The notes beneath the pieces are model-generated. The model did no database searches. It worked only from the letters and a program-made list of their open reading frames with translations, and had not been told where the DNA came from. Positions 1 to 7,803 of a stretch of DNA of 64,000 nt are shown here, piece by piece. A program made the translations under genes and the position numbers. Source of the stretch: Prochlorococcus sp. AG-355-N16 (GTDB lineage Bacteria > Cyanobacteriota > Cyanobacteriia > PCC-6307 > Cyanobiaceae). The stretch covers positions 310,001 to 374,000 of the forward strand of contig QCEF01000001.1 in NCBI GenBank assembly GCA_003278545.1. Direction: 5' to 3'. Position 1 is the stretch's first letter, and each line of letters begins with the position of its first letter.

Positions 1-44
1 TTTTTCACAATAGAAGCAAATTTATGCTTGGGTTTATACTTAAA

Positions 45-50
45 TATAAT
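45..50 (+). promoter_or_regulatory. possible -10 box upstream of ycf3
   Basis: A perfect TATAAT hexamer lies about 70 bases before the ycf3 start. No convincing -35 is seen, and such hexamers arise by chance easily in DNA this AT-rich. If used, transcription would begin near position 57 and the hairpin at 74-96 would lie in the 5' leader. Confidence 0.3.
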
Positions 51-73
51 AATAAATGTAATAGACTTTTTAA

Positions 74-96
74 ATAGTAATTTTTTAAATTACTAT
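74..96. other. perfect 10-bp hairpin upstream of ycf3
   Basis: The arms ATAGTAATTT (74-83) and AAATTACTAT (87-96) are exact reverse complements around a three-base TTT loop, ending 24 bases before the ycf3 GTG. It could be a structured 5' leader, or the 3' end of a transcript from a gene left of the window. The rest of bases 1-120 shows no gene. Confidence 0.5.
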
Positions 97-120
97 ATTA
101 ATTTTATTAGATTTTGAGCA

Positions 121-642
121 GTGCCTAGTAATCAAAACAGAGACAATTTTATTGATAAAGCTTTTACTGTAATTGCTGAATCTATTGTAAAAATAATGCC
201 TATCGCTGAGAAAGAAAAAAAGGCATATATTTATTATAGAGATGGCTTAGCCGCACAAAATAATGGAGATTATTCGGAAGCATTAGAGTATTACAAAGAG
301 AGCTTACTGCTTGAAGAAAATAAAATTGATAGGGGTGAGACTTTAAAAAATATGGCCATAATATATATGAGTAACGGTGAAGAAGATTTGTCTATTGAAA
401 CTTATGAAAAAGCATTAGTAGAAAATCCCAAACAACCATCATGCTTGAAAAATATAGGTTTAATTTATGAAAAAAGGGGAAGATATGCTGAGCAAAATGG
501 TGATTTAGATCAGAGAGATATTTGGTTTGATAAAGCTGCTGAAGTCTGGTCTAAAGCAGTGAGACTATATCCAGGTGGGTATCTAGATATTGAGAATTGG
601 TTGAAAAACTCAGGCAGAAGCTCAATTGATATGTACCTTTGA
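121..642 (+). CDS. ycf3: photosystem I assembly protein Ycf3
   Basis: This is the TPR protein that helps assemble photosystem I at the thylakoid membrane. The 173-residue length is typical of the family. The N-terminus, with [15 protein letters not shown] at about residues 8-22, matches the conserved Ycf3 start, so I accept the GTG start. Tetratricopeptide repeats run from about residue 35 to 155, with recognisable consensus in '[14 protein letters not shown]' and '[17 protein letters not shown]'. A hairpin lies just upstream. The gene ends three bases from the stop of the convergent radA. The family assignment is firm; the role is from established knowledge of Ycf3. Confidence 0.93.
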   Translation: MPSNQNRDNFIDKAFTVIAESIVKIMPIAEKEKKAYIYYRDGLAAQNNGDYSEALEYYKESLLLEENKIDRGETLKNMAIIYMSNGEEDLSIETYEKALVENPKQPSCLKNIGLIYEKRGRYAEQNGDLDQRDIWFDKAAEVWSKAVRLYPGGYLDIENWLKNSGRSSIDMYL

Positions 643-645
643 TTT

Positions 646-1998
646 TTATTTTGATAAAGAATATTCAACTGCTTCTTTAATATTGGATATCTCTTTAATA
701 TTTATTAAATTTTGAAAATTATTATTCAGTTCTTCCTCTATTTTTGGCACTACGATATTTTTGATCCCTAGTCTTACAGCTTCTTCTATCTTTGTTCGAA
801 GGTTATTCGACTTTCTAACCTGACCGCTCAAACCCAATTCCCCAATAAATGAGCTATTTGCTAAAGGAGGAATATTTTTTAAACTTGATAAAATTGATAT
901 TGCTACACCTAAGTCAGATGATGGATCATTAATCTCAAAACCCCCACCAGTAGCTACATAACAATCAAATTCAGATAATTTGATCCCTACGTGTTTTTCA
1001 ACAACAGCTAGAATTTGATGCAATCTATTTATGCTTATTCCAGTTGTAGTACGTCTTGGGTTACTGTAGAAAGTTTTATTTACCAGTGCTTGAATATCAA
1101 CTGCTAATGGTCGAGTGCCTTCGTTTGTAATGGTAGTTGTTACACCTGAAATATTTTCTTTATTTGTAAAAAATGAACTTGGGTTTTTTAATTCTCTTAA
1201 ACCCTCTTCAAGCATTTCAAAAATTCCGATTTCAAAGGTCGATCCAAATCGATTTTTTATACTTCTTAGTAATCTATGTGAGGAAATATTATCTCCTTCA
1301 AAGTTTATTACTGTATCAACTAAATGCTCTAGAGTTTTAGGACCAGCTAAAGCACCATCTTTGGTTACATGACCAATTATGAGAAGCGCAATATTATTTT
1401 CTTTGGCAAGATTTTGCAATTCAGATGAACATGCTCTAACTTGAGAAACCGATCCTGGAGAACTTTCCATCTCATGATTATGGATGGCTTGAATACTATC
1501 AATAATTGCGAAACTTGGATTTACACGATTAATCTCTTCAATAATTAGAGATAAATTGGTTTCCGCAAAAATTTGTAAATCAATACTTTTTTGATTTAAT
1601 CTTTCCCATCTAATTTTTACTTGTTCTAAAGATTCTTCTGCAGTAATGTATAAAACTTTCTGATTTAGAGATATTTTTCCTGCTGATTGAAGAACTATTG
1701 TGCTTTTACCTATACCTGGTTCTCCTCCTAGTAAAACAACAGATCCTGGGACTATTCCACCTCCAAGCACTCTATCAAATTCTCTAAAACCACTTGTAAA
1801 TCTTGATATTTTTTTTGATGAAATCTCATTAAAAGATATAGATTTTTTACTATTTTTTATTTCTTGATATTTAGATCTCTTACTTTTTATTTCTTCAACA
1901 ATAGAATTCCATGAGTTGCAATTCAGGCATCTACCAAAGTATTGAGAAGTTTCAGATCCGCAATTCTGACAAATAAAAGTAGATACTTTGCTAGACAT
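646..1998 (-). CDS. radA: DNA repair protein RadA
   Basis: RadA (Sms) is a RecA-like ATPase that promotes branch migration during recombinational repair. The 450-residue protein has the full family layout. An N-terminal zinc finger has cysteines at 10, 13, 24 and 27. A Walker A motif GGEPGIGKST lies at 91-100, and the RadA-specific KNRFG motif at about 247. The C-terminal third is a Lon-protease-like domain containing 'DLGVAISILSS'. It starts with ATG and is transcribed divergently from rpaB across a 107-base gap. Length and motifs look normal. Confidence 0.95.
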   Translation of the reverse strand: MSSKVSTFICQNCGSETSQYFGRCLNCNSWNSIVEEIKSKRSKYQEIKNSKKSISFNEISSKKISRFTSGFREFDRVLGGGIVPGSVVLLGGEPGIGKSTIVLQSAGKISLNQKVLYITAEESLEQVKIRWERLNQKSIDLQIFAETNLSLIIEEINRVNPSFAIIDSIQAIHNHEMESSPGSVSQVRACSSELQNLAKENNIALLIIGHVTKDGALAGPKTLEHLVDTVINFEGDNISSHRLLRSIKNRFGSTFEIGIFEMLEEGLRELKNPSSFFTNKENISGVTTTITNEGTRPLAVDIQALVNKTFYSNPRRTTTGISINRLHQILAVVEKHVGIKLSEFDCYVATGGGFEINDPSSDLGVAISILSSLKNIPPLANSSFIGELGLSGQVRKSNNLRTKIEEAVRLGIKNIVVPKIEEELNNNFQNLINIKEISNIKEAVEYSLSK

Positions 1999-2105
1999 TT
2001 GTCTCTGAATGAATTAATGGGAACTAGAATGTTTGGGATATTGCCCCTCTACAAGTTAGATTAGGTTAATAATAAATTCTCTTACTGATTAGCTAATAGA
2101 AACAA

Positions 2106-2852
2106 ATGGCTCTATCTAGTCAAACTAAAGAAACTATACTTGTTGCCGATGACGAGGCAAGTATCAGAAGAATTCTGGAAACACGTCTCTCCATGATTGG
2201 CTACAAAGTTGTAACTGCAAGTGATGGCAAAGAAGCACTAAAGTTATTTAAGGATTATGAACCTGATCTAGTAGTGCTTGACGTCATGATGCCAAAGCTA
2301 GATGGTTATGGAGTCTGTCAAGAGTTAAGAAAAGATTCTGATGTTCCAATTGTTATGTTAACTGCATTAGGAGATGTTGCAGATAGGATAACAGGTTTAG
2401 AATTAGGGGCTGATGATTACGTAGTAAAACCATTTAGCCCAAAGGAGTTAGAAGCTAGAATTAGGTGTGTTCTTAGAAGAATCGACAAAGAGCAAATTCC
2501 TGGGATGCCTAATTCAGGATTAATTTTGGTTACGGATATAAAAATTGATACAAATCGAAGACAAGTTTTTAAAAGTGATGAGAGAATTAGATTAACTGGT
2601 ATGGAATTTAGTCTCTTAGAGCTTTTGGTAAGCAGGTCAGGAGAGCCATTCAGTAGAGGAGAGATTTTGAGAGAAGTTTGGGGATATACCCCCGAGAGAC
2701 ATGTAGATACTAGAGTTGTCGATGTTCATATATCAAGATTAAGATCCAAACTGGAGGCTGATCCAGCCAATCCAGAATTAATATTGACAGCAAGGGGTAC
2801 AGGATATCTTTTTCAACGGATTGTCGATATTGCTCCTTTTGATAGTAAATAA
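2106..2852 (+). CDS. rpaB: OmpR-family response regulator RpaB (Ycf27)
   Basis: RpaB is the essential cyanobacterial regulator that controls high-light and photosystem genes by binding HLR1-type sites. The receiver domain (about 8-125) carries the acidic pair D15-D16, the phospho-acceptor D59 in 'VVLDVMMPKLDG' and the conserved lysine in 'DDYVVKPF'. The C-terminal winged helix (about 140-240) contains 'REVWGY' and 'RVVDVHISRLR'. A short palindrome ATTAGCTAAT lies at 2088-2097, just before the start. The stop codon directly abuts the plsX ATG, so the two are probably on one transcript. The assignment rests on the strong match to Ycf27-type regulators. Confidence 0.93.
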   Translation: MALSSQTKETILVADDEASIRRILETRLSMIGYKVVTASDGKEALKLFKDYEPDLVVLDVMMPKLDGYGVCQELRKDSDVPIVMLTALGDVADRITGLELGADDYVVKPFSPKELEARIRCVLRRIDKEQIPGMPNSGLILVTDIKIDTNRRQVFKSDERIRLTGMEFSLLELLVSRSGEPFSRGEILREVWGYTPERHVDTRVVDVHISRLRSKLEADPANPELILTARGTGYLFQRIVDIAPFDSK

Positions 2853-4271
2853 ATGGTGAAAGAAACAGCGCAAAAAATTAACAAGCCCAGAGCTATTAGA
2901 AGATTAGTTATTTGGTACAAAAGAAATTCGGCTGTGACTTCTATAGTTGATACTGCTGCTAGTTCTGCGGTAACGGCTAGTAATGTGGCGGGTAATGTAG
3001 TTTCTGGCGCTGGTTCTGTTGTGAGCACAGCTAGTAATGTGGCGAGTAATGTTGCTGGTAATGTTGCTGGTAATGTAGTCTCAAGCGCTGAATCTGTTGT
3101 GAATACAGCCAGCAGTGTTGTTTCAAATGCTAGTTCACTAGCTAAAAATACATTACAGCCATTAGTTTTTGATCCATTAAAAAGGTTACAAAATAACGAT
3201 AATATTTTAGATAGGTTGGAGGAATCTCAATCTAGAAGAATTTGGATCGCAGTTGATGGTATGGGTGGAGATTATGCCCCTGCTCCAATTCTTGAGGGTT
3301 GCCTTGAAGCAATAAGTAGATTCCCAATAAATATAAAGTTTGTGGGCAAAATTGAAAAAGTTAAAGATGCAGCAGAAAAAACTGGTTTATTAGAATTATT
3401 AGAAAATGAAATTGATAATAATCGTCTTGAATTAATTGATAGCGGAGAGCCTATTGGGATGAATGAAGAAGCTACTGCAGTTAGAAAAAGGAAAAATGCA
3501 AGTATAAATGTTGCAATGGATTTAGTGAGAAATAATAAAGCTGAAGCTGTCTACTCAGCTGGTAATTCAGGTGCCATGATGGCTTCTGCTATATTTAGAA
3601 TTGGAAGATTGAAAGGGATTGATAGACCAGCTATAGGAGCATTATTTCCAACAAGGGATCAAACTCGCCCGGTATTAGTTTTAGATGTTGGCGCGAATAC
3701 TGATTGCAAGCCATCTTATCTGCATCAATTTGCACTTCTAGGTAACATTTATGCAAAAGATGTCTTACAAGTAAAAAAACCAAGAATTGGTCTTTTAAAT
3801 ATTGGAGAAGAAGAATGCAAAGGTAATGATTTATCCCTAAAAACATTTGAATTATTATCTTCAGAAAAAAGTTTTAATTTTGGAGGTAATTGTGAAGGGC
3901 GAGATGTATTATCAGGTAGTTTTGATGTAGTGGTCTGTGATGGATTTACTGGAAATATATTATTGAAATTTCTTGAATCTGTGGGAGGAGTTTTATTAGA
4001 TATTTTGAGATCAGAGCTGCCACGTGGAAGGCGGGGGAAAGTTGGTTCAGCTTTTTTAAAAAGCAATCTTCTCAGAATTAAGAAAAGGTTAGATCATGCT
4101 GAACATGGAGGCGCATTACTACTTGGGGTAAATGGAATTTGCGTTATTGGTCATGGAAGTAGCAAATCTTTATCAGTAGTTAGTGCTCTTCGCTTGGCTC
4201 ACTCCGCAGTGAATCATGGAGTTATGGATAATTTAAATCAACTGCAAAAGCTTCAAGTTTTAAATTCATAA
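2853..4271 (+). CDS. plsX: phosphate acyltransferase PlsX with long N-terminal repeat extension
   Basis: PlsX converts acyl-ACP to acyl-phosphate for phosphatidic acid synthesis. The catalytic domain begins near residue 129 ('IWIAVDGMGGDYAP') and continues to the end with 'YSAGNSGAMMASA' and 'DGFTGNILLK'. The oddity is the first 128 residues, since family members are usually about 330-350 long. Residues 26-99 are almost entirely Ala, Ser, Val, Asn, Gly and Thr, in repeats such as TASNVAGNVVSGAGSVVS. Residues 1-25 are basic. The ATG directly follows the rpaB TAA, and the frame stays open, so the extension looks translated. I see no good internal start nearer the PlsX domain. The extension's function is unknown. 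Confidence 0.9.
   Translation: MVKETAQKINKPRAIRRLVIWYKRNSAVTSIVDTAASSAVTASNVAGNVVSGAGSVVSTASNVASNVAGNVAGNVVSSAESVVNTASSVVSNASSLAKNTLQPLVFDPLKRLQNNDNILDRLEESQSRRIWIAVDGMGGDYAPAPILEGCLEAISRFPINIKFVGKIEKVKDAAEKTGLLELLENEIDNNRLELIDSGEPIGMNEEATAVRKRKNASINVAMDLVRNNKAEAVYSAGNSGAMMASAIFRIGRLKGIDRPAIGALFPTRDQTRPVLVLDVGANTDCKPSYLHQFALLGNIYAKDVLQVKKPRIGLLNIGEEECKGNDLSLKTFELLSSEKSFNFGGNCEGRDVLSGSFDVVVCDGFTGNILLKFLESVGGVLLDILRSELPRGRRGKVGSAFLKSNLLRIKKRLDHAEHGGALLLGVNGICVIGHGSSKSLSVVSALRLAHSAVNHGVMDNLNQLQKLQVLNS
2976..3080 (+). repeat. imperfect repeats inside plsX 5' coding region
   Basis: A 15-base unit GCTAGTAATGTGGCG occurs at 2976-2990 and again at 3030-3044. A 12-base unit GTAATGTTGCTG is repeated in tandem at 3046-3057 and 3058-3069, with a partial third copy from 3070. 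All units keep the plsX frame and encode the Ala/Ser/Val/Asn repeats. Confidence 0.8.
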
Positions 4272-4280
4272 AACATATTG

Positions 4281-4300
4281 AGTCAAATTTATGTTTGACT
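4281..4300. other. hairpin between plsX and fabH
   Basis: AGTCAAA (4281-4287) and TTTGACT (4294-4300) form a perfect 7-bp stem with a six-base loop. It begins 10 bases after the plsX stop. No T-tract follows, so a processing or stability element is as likely as a terminator. Confidence 0.4.
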
Positions 4301-4325
4301 AATATAAGTAACTAAAAAAACTCTT

Positions 4326-5333
4326 TTGGAAGGAATAAATTTTAATCAGATTGGAGTATCATTCAAGGGGAGCGGAAGTTATGTACCTGATCAAATTCTG
4401 ACTAATCAAAAAATTAGTCAAAAGGTTGATACAAGCAATGAATGGATAAAATCTAGAACGGGCATTTCAGAGAGAAGAATATCTAGCTTAGGAGATAATG
4501 TTACTGAGATGGGCTATAAGGCAGCTCTAGCTGCTATAGAAATGGCTAATTGGGATATGAAAACAATTGATTTGATTGTTTTAGCAACTTCTACTCCGCA
4601 TGATTTATTTGGATCAGCGCCATCAATTCAAGCTAAATTAGGGGCAGCTAATGCTGTGGCTTTCGATTTAACTGCAGCATGTAGTGGGTTCTTATTTGCC
4701 TTAATTACAGCCTCACAATTTTTAAAAGGGGGTAGTTTTAAAAGGGCTATTGTTATAGGAGCAGATCAACTATCAAGCTTTGTTGACTGGAATGATAGAA
4801 GAAGTTGCATACTCTTTGGAGATGGTGCAGGTGCATTAGCAATTGAAGCCACTAATGAATACGATAATTTAATTGGCTTTGATATGAGAACTGACGGAGA
4901 AAGGGGTACTTTTCTTAATCTCTCATCAAAAAATAATAAAGATTCAATAATTGATAATATTGATTTTTTAAGTGGAGCTTTTTCTCCAATTCAGATGAAT
5001 GGTCAGGAAGTGTATAAATTTGCAGTTAGAGAAGTTCCGATAATTCTTGAAAAGTTGTTCAAAAAAATGAATTATAATTCTAATGAAGTTGATTGGCTTG
5101 TATTGCATCAAGCTAATCAAAGGATATTAGATTCTGTAGGAGATAGATTAAAAATTCCTAGAGAAAAAATTCTTAGCAATTTAGAAAAATATGGTAATAC
5201 TTCAGCAGCAACAATTCCACTAGTGATGGATGAGGCAATTAGACATAATAGAATTAAACAAAATGATATTATTGCAACAAGTGGTTTTGGCGCTGGGTTA
5301 AGTTGGGGTGCAGCCCTAATTAAATGGGGTTAA
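4326..5333 (+). CDS. fabH: 3-oxoacyl-ACP synthase III (FabH)
   Basis: FabH starts fatty acid chains by condensing acetyl-CoA with malonyl-ACP. The 335-residue protein has the complete catalytic triad: Cys119 in 'TAACSGFLFA', His261 in 'VLHQANQ' and Asn291 in 'YGNTSAAT'. The start is TTG. No in-frame ATG precedes it, and the N-terminus 'GVSFKGSGSYVPDQI' fits the family. It follows plsX after a 54-base gap that contains a hairpin and is followed closely by fabD, so it belongs to the plsX-fabH-fabD-plsC lipid run. Confidence 0.95.
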   Translation: MEGINFNQIGVSFKGSGSYVPDQILTNQKISQKVDTSNEWIKSRTGISERRISSLGDNVTEMGYKAALAAIEMANWDMKTIDLIVLATSTPHDLFGSAPSIQAKLGAANAVAFDLTAACSGFLFALITASQFLKGGSFKRAIVIGADQLSSFVDWNDRRSCILFGDGAGALAIEATNEYDNLIGFDMRTDGERGTFLNLSSKNNKDSIIDNIDFLSGAFSPIQMNGQEVYKFAVREVPIILEKLFKKMNYNSNEVDWLVLHQANQRILDSVGDRLKIPREKILSNLEKYGNTSAATIPLVMDEAIRHNRIKQNDIIATSGFGAGLSWGAALIKWG

Positions 5334-5347
5334 AAAAAAGGAGCATT

Positions 5348-6244
5348 ATGACAGTTGCATGGGTATTCCCTGGACAGGGTTCGCAAAAAATTGGAATGGC
5401 AAAACAAATTGAAACTTTGCCCAACACAAAACAGAGGTTTAGTTATGCATCTGAAATATTTGAAAAGAATTTATTTGAAATTTGTGAGTTAGATCCTGAA
5501 CCAACAAATCCTCTTATTGATCTAAATAACACAAGAAATACACAAATTTGTCTTTTTTTAGTTGAATCAATTTTATTAGATGCATTAAAGGAAAAAGGAT
5601 TTAAACCAACTTATGTTGCTGGGCACAGTCTTGGAGAGATCACTGCACTATATTGTGCGGATGTTTTTTCATTCGAAGATTGTGTTTCTCTAATAAAAGA
5701 GAGGTCTCAATTAATGGAAAATGCTGGGAAAGGATCTATGGCAGCAGTAATTGGTTTTGATAGAAATCAACTTGATTTATTAGTACAAAAAATTGATGAT
5801 ATTGTAATTGCAAATGATAATAGCTCTTCCCAAGTTGTCTTATCAGGATCTACTGAAGCATTAGATAATTTATCGAAAGAAATTTCTTGTAAAAGGTTCT
5901 TGAAATTAAATGTTTCAGGTGCATTTCATTCGCCATTTATGAGCGAACCTTCATCAAAATTTTCGGAATATTTAAAACAGATTAATTTTAACAAGCCTTC
6001 TTTCCCCGTCATAAGTAATTATGAACCTTCACTTTGCAGTGATCCAAACGAGCTTAAAATTAGATTAGAAAAGCAAATGTGTAATGGAGTGAGGTGGCGA
6101 GAAACTATGGATTTAATGGCAAAAGATAGTGATCTTCATATTGTTGAAATTGGCCCTTCAAATGTACTAAGCGGTTTAGGAAAAAGACATCTTAAAGACG
6201 TAAAAATTTCTCAAGTTTCATCTTCTAATCAAATATCTTATTAA
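5348..6244 (+). CDS. fabD: malonyl-CoA:ACP transacylase (FabD)
   Basis: FabD loads malonyl groups onto acyl carrier protein for fatty acid elongation. I place the start at the ATG at 5348, because AAGGAG at 5338-5343 sits four bases upstream and the protein then begins MTVAWVFPGQGSQ, as the family does. A longer frame from 5324 would overlap fabH. The active-site serine is Ser94 in 'GHSLGE', and the catalytic histidine is His194 in 'GAFHSPFM'. The length is 298 residues, typical of the family. It lies 14 bases after fabH and 5 bases before plsC. Confidence 0.95.
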   Translation: MTVAWVFPGQGSQKIGMAKQIETLPNTKQRFSYASEIFEKNLFEICELDPEPTNPLIDLNNTRNTQICLFLVESILLDALKEKGFKPTYVAGHSLGEITALYCADVFSFEDCVSLIKERSQLMENAGKGSMAAVIGFDRNQLDLLVQKIDDIVIANDNSSSQVVLSGSTEALDNLSKEISCKRFLKLNVSGAFHSPFMSEPSSKFSEYLKQINFNKPSFPVISNYEPSLCSDPNELKIRLEKQMCNGVRWRETMDLMAKDSDLHIVEIGPSNVLSGLGKRHLKDVKISQVSSSNQISY

Positions 6245-6249
6245 TTTGT

Positions 6250-6870
6250 ATGAAAAATCATACTATTCAAAAATTAATTTATGAATTAGTTAGCAAGCTT
6301 TTTGTATTTCCTATTTATAAATTAGTATTTAGAGGTCATTTAATAGGTAGAGATAATATTCCACAAAAAGATTCCTTTATCATGGTTTCTAATCATGGTT
6401 CTTTACTTGACCCTCCTTTGTTAGGCCATGCCCTTGGACGTAATATATCTTTTATGGCTAAGTCAGAGCTTTTTAAAATTCCTTTTCTGGGATTTATTAT
6501 CAAGGCTTGTGGGGCGTATCCTGTAAAAAGAGGAATTGTTGATAAAAATACAATTAAAACAGCATGTAAAAAATTATCAAATGATAATTGTATTGGAATT
6601 TTTATTGATGGCACTCGTCAAAAAAATGGCCAAGTGAATAAGCCTAAACAAGGTGCAGCATTATTAGCCTTTAAAAATCAAAAATTATTATTGCCTGTTG
6701 CAATAGTTAATTCCCATAGACTAATAAGATTTAAATTCTTTATTCCAATTTTTTCAAAAATAGTTATTAAAGTGGGAAAACCTATTCAACCTCCACAAAG
6801 TTCATCAAGAGACGATCTGAATTCTGTAACAATGCAGCTTCAGGATAAAATTAATAATTTGATTGGATGA
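6250..6870 (+). CDS. plsC: 1-acyl-glycerol-3-phosphate acyltransferase (PlsC family)
   Basis: This enzyme adds the second acyl chain to lysophosphatidic acid, completing phosphatidic acid. The HX4D catalytic motif is His49 to Asp54 in 'SNHGSLLDPP'. A second conserved block, 'GIFIDGTRQKNG', lies near residue 117, and a proline-rich block 'LLPVAIVN' near 150. The 206-residue length fits compact PlsC proteins. The hydrophobic N-terminus suggests membrane association. It is the last gene of the lipid run, which starts from PlsX chemistry and ends here. It converges on tsaB with a four-base gap. Confidence 0.9.
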   Translation: MKNHTIQKLIYELVSKLFVFPIYKLVFRGHLIGRDNIPQKDSFIMVSNHGSLLDPPLLGHALGRNISFMAKSELFKIPFLGFIIKACGAYPVKRGIVDKNTIKTACKKLSNDNCIGIFIDGTRQKNGQVNKPKQGAALLAFKNQKLLLPVAIVNSHRLIRFKFFIPIFSKIVIKVGKPIQPPQSSSRDDLNSVTMQLQDKINNLIG

Positions 6871-6874
6871 ATAA

Positions 6875-7528
6875 TTAGTTAATTGGAGAAATAGGGTAAA
6901 GTGGCAAAACTTTTCTCCAGGAATCTATATTTGAATTTAATAAATTTTTATTTGATAAATCTAATAGTTCTTTTAAATCTTCTTTATCATCATAAGTAGC
7001 CTCAAAAGAAAGTTCCTGAATCTCAAGTTCTTTTACAACTTTTGGTAAAACTGTTTCTCGAATGATTAAATTCGAAGAGTTTTTTTCGTCATGACAAATT
7101 TCATATTTACCTGCAATAAAACCCTTACGTTTTAATTTTTTGTAAATCCAGAATGATCTTTTGTTTCTAAAGATATTATTTTTTGATGCAATTCTTTTTG
7201 CCATTATTTCAAATGAACTAAATCTGTCTAGAGGACAATTTATTTGTTGTGAGATAGTTCTTGCTAAAACTACAATAAGTCGTGAAGCATTAAAATTTGC
7301 TGGCCCTATGCTGACAGATAACTTATTTATTTTTTGTAAATTTTCTTTGGAAATGAATTTGTTAAGATCGTTAATTAAGTTGTTGCAAAGGTCATTATCA
7401 AATTTTTTGATAAATAATTTATCAGACTCAAGGTTATTGTTTTTTCTATACCCAAAGCCAAAAGAATTGTCTGTGCTATGAATCACTAATGTAGGGTAAT
7501 TTTCTCTTTGCTTGAGTTTATTTGTCAT
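6875..7528 (-). CDS. tsaB: TsaB-like tRNA threonylcarbamoyladenosine biosynthesis protein
   Basis: TsaB (YeaZ) is the scaffold partner of TsaD in making the universal t6A modification at tRNA position 37. The 217-residue protein has the actin-like N-terminus 'LVIHSTDNSFGFGY' and 'LSVSIGPANFNASRL', which corresponds to the family's GPGSFTGLR block in diverged form. The sequence is Lys/Asn-rich and rather divergent, so I rely on these two blocks and the length. It starts with ATG, nine bases after ycf34 on the same strand, so co-transcription is likely. Confidence 0.8.
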   Translation of the reverse strand: MTNKLKQRENYPTLVIHSTDNSFGFGYRKNNNLESDKLFIKKFDNDLCNNLINDLNKFISKENLQKINKLSVSIGPANFNASRLIVVLARTISQQINCPLDRFSSFEIMAKRIASKNNIFRNKRSFWIYKKLKRKGFIAGKYEICHDEKNSSNLIIRETVLPKVVKELEIQELSFEATYDDKEDLKELLDLSNKNLLNSNIDSWRKVLPLYPISPIN

Positions 7529-7537
7529 CTATCACCT

Positions 7538-7789
7538 TTAAACAGGTAATTCCATACCTGGATTACACTTCGACCATTTACCAAATTCATTTTCAAAACT
7601 TTCACAAGACTGAACATCCCAATCAGTTTTATAGTCACCATTATTATCTTTAACTATATTTACATGAATGAATGGTTTTTTTGCTTTAAAATCAGGTAGA
7701 TCACAAATATGATCAACACCATGATTATTCTCAACATCATGATATGTGATACATCTATCAACCCATTTACAGTTGATGCAAATGCACAT
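7538..7789 (-). CDS. ycf34: Ycf34 protein
   Basis: Ycf34 is a small plastid and cyanobacterial protein reported to bind an iron-sulfur cluster and to influence photosynthetic electron transport. The frame is open further upstream, but the conserved start is the ATG at 7789 (MCICINCKWVDRC), giving 83 residues. Cysteines at 2, 4, 7, 13 and 29 and two near the C-terminus ('DVQSCESF', 'WSKCNPGMEL') are candidate cluster ligands. The start lies 14 bases from the divergent pcnB start, so the promoters must overlap. Confidence 0.88.
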   Translation of the reverse strand: MCICINCKWVDRCITYHDVENNHGVDHICDLPDFKAKKPFIHVNIVKDNNGDYKTDWDVQSCESFENEFGKWSKCNPGMELPV

Positions 7790-7803
7790 AATTAGTAAAT
7801 AAA

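Noticed and set aside
1115-1372. Open frames opposite radA, plsX, mnmE, nadC, argS and other genes
   Set aside because: They lie wholly within well-supported genes on the other strand, have low-complexity composition and no recognisable domains.
5324-5347. Longer FabD start overlapping fabH
   Set aside because: AAGGAG before the ATG at 5348 and the family N-terminus MTVAWVFPGQGSQ favour the shorter form.
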